DNA from: Cyathus striatus
Taxonomy: Eukaryota; Basidiomycota; Agaricomycetes; Agaricales; Nidulariaceae
Length of the DNA stretch: 64,000 bases
NCBI GenBank assembly: GCA_025738555.1
Contig: JAOVFP010000020.1
Coordinates: forward strand, 1,550,001 to 1,614,000
Reading direction: 5' to 3'
In this document: piece by piece, positions 56,856-64,000 of the stretch
Layout: the number at the start of each line of letters is the position of its first letter
Numbering within the stretch: position 1 is the stretch's first letter
Program-made: the position numbers and the translations under genes
The notes under the pieces: model-generated
Databases searched by the model: none
What the model was told of the DNA's origin: nothing
What the model saw: only the letters and a program-made list of their open reading frames with translations

Positions 56856-56863
56856 TATTCATT

Positions 56864-56972
56864 CTCAGTAAAAAGCAAAAGTCAAATGTAGTCGAACAAC
56901 ACGATGGATTGTCAGACATTTCCATGTCATCTGACTTTGTCTGACTAACGTTTAATTTTGCTATGTACTGAG
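56864..56972. repeat. Short inverted repeat (possible MITE fragment)
   Basis: CTCAGTAAAAAGCAAAA at the left is imperfectly complementary to ATTTTGCTATGTACTGAG at the right over a 109-bp segment. It lies between U4 and the LTR. Too short and too imperfect to classify. Confidence 0.35.
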
Positions 56973-56974
56973 AG

Positions 56975-57636
56975 TGTCACGACCATGCCCCTAGCCTGAC
57001 TTGGCGGCGGAGTACGAGAGAGTGACTGCGGAGAAGCGAGGGTGAGTGTAAGACGAAAGCGGAGAATGATAACTCAGGGGGTAGGACTTCGGCTTCAGCT
57101 TATGTGCTGCGCCCCTGGGATTCCCGGTCCTGGATTTCAGAGTAAGGGCAAGCCCTTCGGAGAAGATGAGAGACAGAAGACGAGAGTTGTAACTCAAGTC
57201 AGACGAAAGGGTGAGGATGTAGTTCAATATGAAACTAAAGACTAAGTACAAATCGAGTACTACTTAAATACTAGAGACTCGGAGTAAGTAAAGGCCGCTG
57301 GCCAAGGCCAGCGGAGAAGTACGGTCAGGGTAGGTGTACGTAGAATGAAGACTATAACTAATTAAACATAATAAAACGTGTCGGAGAAGTGAGTGCGTAT
57401 GGCGGTGTAAAGTAAAACTGATAGTGGCGCACTTAAGAATGATAAGTGACTCACTATGAGATGTATACTACATTACTGAGGGGATAGCTCAGTAGAATGG
57501 AAGAAAGGAAACAAGAGTAATCTATGTACAGTAATCAGTATGTAATACTAAGAGTGTAATCAAAGTCCGGAGTAAACAAAGGGAAAGGCAGAGTAAGAGC
57601 ATAGGGGTCCAGAGGTAGGCGATACGGGATATGACA
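56975..57636 (-). repeat. 3' LTR of the Ty3/Gypsy element
   Basis: 662 bp, starting TGTCATATCCCG and ending GGTCGTGACA in element orientation, so the ends form the TGTCA...TGACA inverted pair usual for LTRs. It is preceded in element orientation by a polypurine tract. The partner LTR is outside the window, so the length cannot be confirmed. Confidence 0.75.
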
Positions 57637-57652
57637 GTATTCCCCCCTTAAG
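57637..57652 (-). promoter_or_regulatory. Polypurine tract
   Basis: On the minus strand AAGGGGGGAATAC directly precedes the LTR start. It would prime plus-strand DNA synthesis. A very similar AAAGGGGGGAATAAC occurs inside pol near 61345-61357. Confidence 0.65.
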
Positions 57653-57814
57653 GCTGAGCCTCGAGGCCTGAACACGTGATCAAGACAATAGGCTTTTGAA
57701 AATTTGATCGGTGTTTTGACATCAGGTCCGGATATATAAAGGTCAGCTTGTGGAGGAAGAATCCAAACCATATTTACCCCGCTACACCAACTTGTTTTCA
57801 CGTGACCGCTTAAT

Positions 57815-59430
57815 ATGTCTTCCTCTGTACCCTCGAACGAAGACCCTACGCGCGAGGAGAAACTGAGGTTACTCCTCCACAAACGAGCGGAGCTGGAAGC
57901 TCTCGAAAAGGAGTTGAGGGGTGAGAAAGTAGAGAAGCAAGATCAGGGTGAAGTGGAGAAGGATATGATGGAGGTGGACGAAGGAGGAGAGTTAGGAGCA
58001 ATAAGGGAAAAGACACGTGAGCAGGCTGCGGTCAAGGCCAGAGTGGCGCAGACCATGGCAAGGCTAACTGGTCGCCCAGTGGAGGAAACGACAGAAGGGG
58101 AGGTTAGACCGGCCTCACACCCAGAGTACGAGACAACGGTAGCAAGGTTGGGAATAATGTCGTTTAGTCCACAGTGGGTGGAAAGGTCCTTACATTACCA
58201 CAGGGAGGCCGATAGTTTGACGATGCCGGTGGACAAGTCAATTCTGGTGGAGAAGGTAGTGGAGCAAGCAGTGGCCGAGGTAGGACCAATGAGGGTAGGA
58301 GTTCCAACTCCTACAGTTGAGTCGGAGGTAACGACTACTCCACAGGTAGGTACCTACATGAGCGCAGAGCAGATTGCTGACCGCGAACGCACTGTTCAGC
58401 AGCTGGAGGCCGAAGGCCACACCATAGCTCTGGAGGAAGAGGTGGGGAAGAACGTCCAGCGGACAGAGAACGAGGGTGGCTCCAAGAGAAGGCGCACCAA
58501 CACGAATCCAGAGGACACGACAGAGGCGACGCCAAAACCACCTAAAAAGAAGACTACGACCCAGACTTCCCAATGCAAGGGAATAAAGAGCAAGGCTCTG
58601 ATCGACGACGAGGCGGTGGAAGACAACGCTAGCAGCAAGGCTAGCCAGTCTGGAAGCAAGAGTCGTACCGGCACAGAGAGCCAGGCTGGGGACAAGTCCG
58701 ACGTCGAGATGGGAGAAGTAAGGGCATTGGCGGAGAAGAAGGGTAAGGGTGTGGAGAAAGCCAAGACGGCCACAGAGAAAAAGGAGAAAGAGGCGTATGT
58801 CTTGCCCAAGATCCCCTGCAATGTATGCAGTAAGTTAAACAGGGAGTGCCTATTGGATCTCGAGTAAGTTGTCTGTTTCTCTTTTCAGAGTTGTTCTGAC
58901 TTGCTCCTAGGGGAAAGAAGATGAACCACAAGGCGTGCGAGGCATGTTGGACGAAGAAGGGGAGATGTGAAAACGAGGGAATAATGTGGGGGACTGTAGT
59001 CCCGGGGAACGCAGAGGAGCGGAGAAGAGGTCTGGAGAAGATGCAGACTGGTAGTGTGGGGCAGGAGAAGCTGGTGGAGGAGTTGCAGACGCAACTGGTG
59101 GTGGCAAGGTCGGAGTTAGAGGTCGTGGAGAAACGGGCGGATGAATTGTGGACCAAGGGAAAGATGTTCGACGCTGAGTGCAAGATTCTGAGGGACCAGC
59201 TGTATCTGGCGGAGAATGAGTGCGACAAGTTGGCGATGCAGCTCAACTCCGGGAGTCCCTTATCGGACATGTTGATGGAGGCCTTGGGGAAGAACGTCAA
59301 CATGCACACGGAGTTAATGGGAACGTTGAACAGGTTGATGACAACCACGCAGGCGGCAGAGGAGGGTACTCCGGCAGAGACTAATGAGTCCGGGAGTAAT
59401 GAAGAGGAAGAAGACAAAGACGAAGAGTAG
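57815..59430 (+). CDS. Antisense accessory gene of the retroelement: Cys-cluster, coiled-coil protein
   Basis: Two exons (57815-58863 and 58911-59430) join in phase across a GTAAGT...CTCCTAG intron to 522 residues. An N-terminal coiled coil (LLLHKRAELEALEKELRGE) is followed by acidic and Lys/Glu-rich disordered sequence with a basic patch (SKRRRTN). A cysteine cluster then spans the exon joint: CNVCSKLNREC, 13 residues, CEACWTKKGRC. The spacing Cx2Cx6C-x13-Cx2Cx6C equals that of fungal Zn2Cys6 clusters. A second long coiled coil and an acidic tail (NEEEEDKDEE) end the protein. The frame has no stop or frameshift although pol has several. It runs opposite to gag-pol and lies inside the element. 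It may encode a DNA-binding or host-interaction protein; the function is unknown. Confidence 0.8.
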
Positions 59431-59744
59431 TGTACAGTAGGCGGAGAAAAAATTGTATATACTTATTTAATGATTTTTTGGTGCAAGGAGAACGAAAAGT
59501 AAGAGTAAACAGTAAGATGGAATAAAGAGAAACACCTTAGGAGAAAACCAATACAACTCCGTACTTCCACTCTCAGCCCACCTCATTAAGTATGCAAAGT
59601 GACGAATCAGCTATGCTTATTAAACGTAGTGGTCATCATGCAAGCAGTGTCCAGAGAAGCGTCAATCTTCAACCTTTGGTCAAGAAGACAGGTATGGATA
59701 TACAAGAAACTATAGCAGAGAAACAAAAATGTAAGCGGAGAAGT
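59431..59744. other. Non-coding spacer inside the retroelement
   Basis: 314 bases between the stop of the antisense gene and the end of the chromodomain frame, so the two genes are convergent. No motif seen. Confidence 0.5.
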
Positions 59745-62700
59745 CTATGTAACAGGAGTAGAAGGATTAGGCTTATCGGGATAACGAGCGTGAAATTCCT
59801 CTATGAGCTCTGTAGCATGTTCTACTTCGGTGGCAGCCAACCAAGTGAGTTCTTCATCAGTTCCTTCATAACCAGTCCATCGGACTAAGTAGTGAAGAGG
59901 GCATTTCTTGAACTGGCGATCCAGTTTGGAGTCGCAGATCTCACTGATCTCGAACTCAATATCTCCGTCGATTTCCACAGGGGGAGGCGGAGGTATCTCT
60001 CGACCAGGGATAGTATTTTCAACTGCGGGCTCGAGCATAGAGACATGGAATACAGGGTGTACAGCTCAGAAATTGGAAGGGAGTCTAAGGGTGCGGGAGT
60101 GGGTACCAGTTTCGGCAATGATCTCGAAAGGACCGTAATACTTTTCAGCCAATTTCTTGGAAGGGTGAGTGGTGTTGAAGAACTTAGCACGGACGAAGGC
60201 TTTAGTTCCAACTTTGAACTCCGGGGCAGGCAAGCGACGGTTGTCTGCTCTGACCTGATAGCGCTTCTGAGCAAGTGCTATTTCGGCCTTGAGGTTTTCA
60301 TGAAGTTCCTGGAGGTCCATGGCGTAGTCCCTAGCATGAACGGAGGTAATGTCACGTTCGGGGTAGACTGTAATCTGTGGATGATAACCCTTATTGGCGA
60401 AGAAAGGAGTCGTATTAGTGGTCGAGCTCGGTGTATTGTTATACGCGAACTCAGCGATGGGAAGGAGATCAGCCCAGTTGTCCTGCTGGTAATTGCAGTA
60501 AATGCGGAGGTACTGCTCTAAGACTTGGTTAATGCGTTCAGTTTGTCCGTCGCCTTCTGGATGGTATCCGGAGGTAAAGTGTAGATTAATGTCGAGGACC
60601 TTACCAAGAGACCAGAAGAAATGGGAGATGAACTCCGAACCACGATCGGAGGTAATGTGGCTGGGAACACCGTGCTTAGAGAATACGTGCATGACAAAGA
60701 GCTTAGCTAGCTGGGCGGAAGTGATGGTGTTATGACAAGGGATGAAGATAGCTTGCTTGCTAAGGCGGTCAACAATAACTAGGATTGAATTGTACTTATC
60801 AAATCCAGAGATGGGAAGTGTTTCAATGAAGTCCATAGATATAGAGTTCCATGGGCGCTCCGGAATAGGGAGTTGCTTCAAGGTACCGTAGGGACGGTGA
60901 TGCTGTGGTTTAGACCGTAAGCAGATGGTGCAAGACTTACAATAGTCCTTGACATAAGTACGGAGTCCAGGCCAAGTATATTCCCGTCAAATATTATCCA
61001 AGGTCTTGTTTTGACCAGGATGTCCGGCGAGTAAATGATCATGTTTGTACTGGACAACGCGAAGGCGGAGAGAATCGTCGTCTGGGACATAAATCCGGTT
61101 GTCGAGGCGGAGCAAGCCATCTGAACCGACAGACCAACGATTAGTGGGATTGCGAAGGTGGATAGATGCGACAGTGTCTAGGGGTTGAGCAGTGAGGATG
61201 TCGCGGTGGAGTTGCTCAACATCCATAATGATGCTGGCATGGAGAACAGGATGAAGGAGTGTGGTGGCATGGATAGAGGCAATGAGCTGTTCTTGGGTAA
61301 AAACAGGGCGAAAATTGTGTGGATTGACTTTGGCATAGTTGTTATTCCCCCCTTTAGGGTAGACGTCCCATCATCTAGTTAAAGTGTCAGGTTTCGCACC
61401 AAGTTTCCCTGGGCGGAAACGAATAACCAGATTAAACTGAGACAGGTACTCTGACCAACGAGCCTGACGGCGAGTGAGGATCTTGGTGGTGGAGAAATAC
61501 TCTAAGTTTTTATGGTCAGTAACCACATCAACCAGAGTACCAGAACCTTCCAAGTAGTGTCGCCAGACATGAAAAGCTTCAAAGATAGCCAGGAGTTCCT
61601 TGTCGTGGGTGTCATAATTCAGTTCAGGAGCAGTGAAGGTACGGGAATGGAATGCAATGGGGTGAATATCGCCATTGTCAGCGACAATCGAGAGGATTGC
61701 TCCGAGAGCATAGTCGGAGGCGTCAGTCTCTACAATGATCTGGGCGTCAGGGACCCAATGAGTGAGTACAGGGGCTGTAGTGAAGGTGTCCTTAAGTTTC
61801 TCGAATGCCGAACGGCAAGCCGGAGAAAAGTCCCACTTCAAACCCTTGTGGGTAAGACGAGTGAGTGGCACTACTATATCGGAGTAGTGCTGGATAAAGC
61901 GCCTATAGAAGTTGGCGACCCAAGGAAAGACTGAACGTCTTTAACCTTCTTAGGCTCGGGCCAATCCCTAATGGTTTGGACTTTATCCTGGGACATAGTG
62001 AGGCTGCCCAGAGAAAGGACGTAACCTAAGTACTCAACAGATTCAGTGTGGAATTCACACTTGTCCGCCCGGGCATAGAGCCCATGTTGGCGTAAACGCT
62101 TGAGGACTTCTTTAACGTGCCGTTTGTGCTCCTCGAGACTATCGGAGTAGATTAGTATATCGTCGAGGTAGACTGTAACGCACACATCAAGCATGTCCTT
62201 GAAGATGTCGTTCATGAAACATTGGAAAGCCGCAGGTGCATTGGTGAGTCCAAACGGCATAACTAGCCATTCAAACGAGCCATAGCGAGTGCGAAAAGCG
62301 GTCTTCCACTCATCTCCATCAGCGATGCAGACTAAGTGGTAAGCATGGCGGAGATCGATCTTGGTGTAGATTCTAGCCTTGCAAGGAGAGTCAAGGAGGT
62401 CGGAAATAAGGGGAAGGGGATATCGATCCTTTTTGGAGATTGCATTAAGCCCACGGAAATTGACACAGAGTCGAAGGGATCCATCTTTCTTCCGGACAAA
62501 GAGCACTGGTGCTCCGTGTGGAGAACGAGAAGGACGGATGAAGCCAATCCGGAGATGTTCGTCAATGAACTCTCGTAGAGAGGCCAACTCGGACTGCGAG
62601 AGTGAATATACAGTACCGACTGGAGGAGACATACCTTCCTCCAAGTTGATCCGGAGATCGTAAGGGCGATGTGGAGCAAGAGTGTCTGCTCGTGTTTTGC

Positions 62701-63469
62701 TGAAGACGTCAGCGAACTCGTGGTATTCCGGAGGAATACTAGAAAGGTCCACGGCTTCTGCAGCCATGGCAGCAGCAGAAGCTGAAACTACGGCACCGAC
62801 TTGTATCCTAAACATCTGCGAGCCTGTGAGCTTACTAGCCCAGAGAAAAGCTGCAGCGTTAATGAGCAAGATACTAGGAGGTGGACTGTTGTCCAACAGA
62901 GGAAACGAAGACGAAGCTGGTGATGGAGGGGTTTGCAAAGAGGCAGATGCCTTCAGTGCAGGTGTTGACAAAGACGGAGAAGATTCTCCTAGGACCGGGG
63001 TTTGGAAGCCAAGTATATGTCTCTCAGTCCAGTCAATCAACGGATTGTGTTGGGAGAGCCAGTTAAATCCTAATACCATGGAGCAGGAAGAATCGAGCGG
63101 AGTTACATAGAATGAAATATCCATGCATTCACCAGTAGGAAACGTTACAGATAATAATATACTCTCTGTAAGTATGGAGTTAGAGGTACTGTCAAAAAGT
63201 TTCAGTGCAATGGGAGGGACCGGAGTTGTGGGAAGGTTGTGCTCCCTCACAAACGACGAGTCAGCAAAACAGTGGGTTGAACCAGAATCGATGAGCGAGA
63301 GAAAAGATAGGGGCATATCCAGCGCAGCTGGAGAAAACGAAGTCAAAGGAATATTTACAGCTTGGGGATCATAAAGAGCAGATGCGTTTAGTCTTATCTC
63401 CTTAGGTGCACAGGAGAGATTAACGTGGCCCTCAGCCTGTGCGGAGTCACTGGGGCCGCTCTCTATTTT
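59745..63469 (-). pseudogene. Ty3/Gypsy pol: protease, RT, RNase H, integrase, chromodomain
   Basis: In element order: aspartic protease [14 protein letters not shown]; reverse transcriptase with [24 protein letters not shown] and the catalytic [10 protein letters not shown]; RNase H with VETDASDYALGAIL and VTDHKNLEYF; integrase with an HHCC zinc region (HLLAGHPGQ, CKSCTIC) and the catalytic SMDFIETLP and SDRGSEF; and a C-terminal chromodomain (PLHYLVRWTGYEGTDEELTW). The reading frame is broken by TGA at 61371-61373, 60987-60989 and 60066-60068 and by a one-base loss near 61913-61923, just after RT. Apart from these breaks all catalytic motifs remain. The pol frame opens in the -1 frame relative to gag. 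Confidence 0.92.
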
Positions 63470-64000
63470 TTCGAACTCTCAGCCGAGTTCGCCGAGGGAG
63501 TTGCCTTGGTAGAGGTGGCAGTGGCCGCACGGGCTTTGGCGGCAGAGGCTGCCTTTCGACAGTCCTTGGCCTGATGACCAGCGTTGCCACAGAATAGGCA
63601 AAGCTTCTGGTCCAGGTGACGTTTACGTTCCTCCGGGGTGAGTTTCCCGTCAGAACCAAGCTTCCCAGTCAAGTCTGGCGCCTTGGACTGATTCTGCTTT
63701 TGCTTGTTCTTGGGTTTCCCTGAGGACGAAGCGGAGGTAGAAGAGGCGGAGGAGGAGGTAGAGGAGGATGGAGTCTTGGAGGAGGAGGAAGAATTCGAAG
63801 TTGACTTCGAATTCTGATTGCCCTTGGGCTTCTCTGAAGACTTGGCAGCAGACTTGCTGTGCTTCTCCTCAATGTTGCGCTCGGTATTGCGCTCCCAATG
63901 CCTCTGATCGTAGCCCTGGGCTACCTTCTTAGTCCCGGCAAGGGTGATAGGCCGGCCTTGCTCTCGATGAGAGAGAGCATCCTTCAAACGAGGACAAAGG
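63463..64000 (-). CDS. Ty3/Gypsy gag, C-terminal part
   Basis: The nucleocapsid end of gag, truncated by the window edge. A low-complexity Ser/Lys-rich linker is followed by a single CCHC knuckle, [14 protein letters not shown], that binds the element RNA. An Ala/Thr-rich tail ends in KK directly before TAG at 63463-63465. The stop is preceded by six A (AAAAAATAG), a likely slip site into pol. No lesion is seen in this part. Confidence 0.88.
   Translation of the reverse strand, partial: LCPRLKDALSHREQGRPITLAGTKKVAQGYDQRHWERNTERNIEEKHSKSAAKSSEKPKGNQNSKSTSNSSSSSKTPSSSTSSSASSTSASSSGKPKNKQKQNQSKAPDLTGKLGSDGKLTPEERKRHLDQKLCLFCGNAGHQAKDCRKAASAAKARAATATSTKATPSANSAESSKK

Larger units (their letters stand above)
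55200..56863. repeat. Repeat unit U4 (uninterrupted)
   Basis: A complete 1.66-kb unit with eight modules near 55200-55334, 55545-55600, 55757-55815, 55984-56027, 56131-56210, 56359-56446, 56552-56636 and 56767-56855. It stops where a short inverted repeat and then the LTR begin. Confidence 0.85.
56975..64000 (-). mobile_element. Ty3/Gypsy LTR retrotransposon (chromovirus), partial
   Basis: Read on the minus strand, the order is gag, protease, RT, RNase H, integrase, chromodomain, polypurine tract and 3' LTR. The 5' LTR and primer site lie beyond 64000. The order PR-RT-RH-IN plus a C-terminal chromodomain defines a chromovirus (Metaviridae). The pol frame carries several lesions, so this copy is not autonomous. 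An opposite-strand gene (57815-59430) lies between chromodomain and LTR. Confidence 0.93.

Noticed and set aside
43396..56863. Genuine nuclear tRNA gene cluster
   Set aside because: No module gave a convincing anticodon arm together with proper D and T arms. The modules are degenerate and sit in duplicated repeats, so they are reported as tRNA-like only.
43396..56863. CRISPR-like array
   Set aside because: Repeats are long, divergent and not separated by uniform unique spacers, and the DNA is eukaryotic.
58641..59417. 258-codon minus-strand frame opposite the Cys-cluster gene
   Set aside because: It is the complement of a Lys/Glu-rich coding exon, which suppresses stops on the other strand; Ser/Pro/Leu composition and no splice logic.
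59892..60521. 209-codon plus-strand frame over integrase
   Set aside because: A shadow frame of the integrase coding strand with no motif of its own.

Overview
The window looks like nuclear DNA of a mushroom-forming basidiomycete (Agaricomycetes). Genes are broken by many 50-60 nt GT-AG introns. The protein families are typical of the group: an IPNS-like 2OG oxygenase array, PSD-type decarboxylases with the extra N-terminal domain, F-box/LRR proteins and a small secreted beta-trefoil protein. Transposons are of fungal type. The species cannot be named from the sequence. All exon models were spliced by hand and checked only for reading phase.

Layout. 0.1-15 kb: a tiny membrane protein (-), an APC amino-acid permease (+), an HMG-box transcription factor (-), a 10-exon O-methyltransferase (-) and a mitochondrial calcium uniporter family protein (-). 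These are separated by two unusually long gene-poor gaps (6.1-9.1 and 11.1-13.2 kb). 15.7-25 kb: an F-box protein, then three copies of a PSD-like decarboxylase of the family that includes mushroom tryptophan decarboxylases. Copies 1 and 3 are full length and copy 2 lacks its N-terminal half. 25-32.5 kb: GWT1 for GPI-anchor synthesis (-), an F-box/LRR protein (+), mitochondrial ribosomal protein bL28m (+) and a secreted beta-trefoil protein (+). 32.6-40.4 kb: four tandem 2OG-Fe(II) oxygenase genes (-), of which the third is frameshifted. 41.1-43.3 kb: a fungal amidase (+).

43.4-56.9 kb is a gene-free higher-order repeat with the order A1-U1-U2-A2-U3-U4. Each U unit (about 1.65 kb) carries about eight short tRNA-like modules. 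Many have complementary ends, A-box and B-box like motifs and, in places, a following T run. I count roughly forty modules in all. U1 and U3 are interrupted by DNA transposons with clear target-site duplications: a hAT-like element that itself contains a Mutator-like element, and a second, 1600-bp Mutator-like element.

56.97-64 kb is the 3' part of a Ty3/Gypsy chromovirus on the minus strand (LTR, chromodomain, integrase, RNase H, RT, protease, gag), truncated by the window edge. It is inactivated by three in-frame TGA codons and a frameshift. Between its chromodomain and LTR lies an intact two-exon gene on the opposite strand, encoding a protein with a Cx2Cx6C-x13-Cx2Cx6C cluster and a coiled coil.

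The most unusual items are the tRNA-like module array, the antisense cysteine-cluster gene inside the retroelement, and the tandemly duplicated decarboxylase and oxygenase families.
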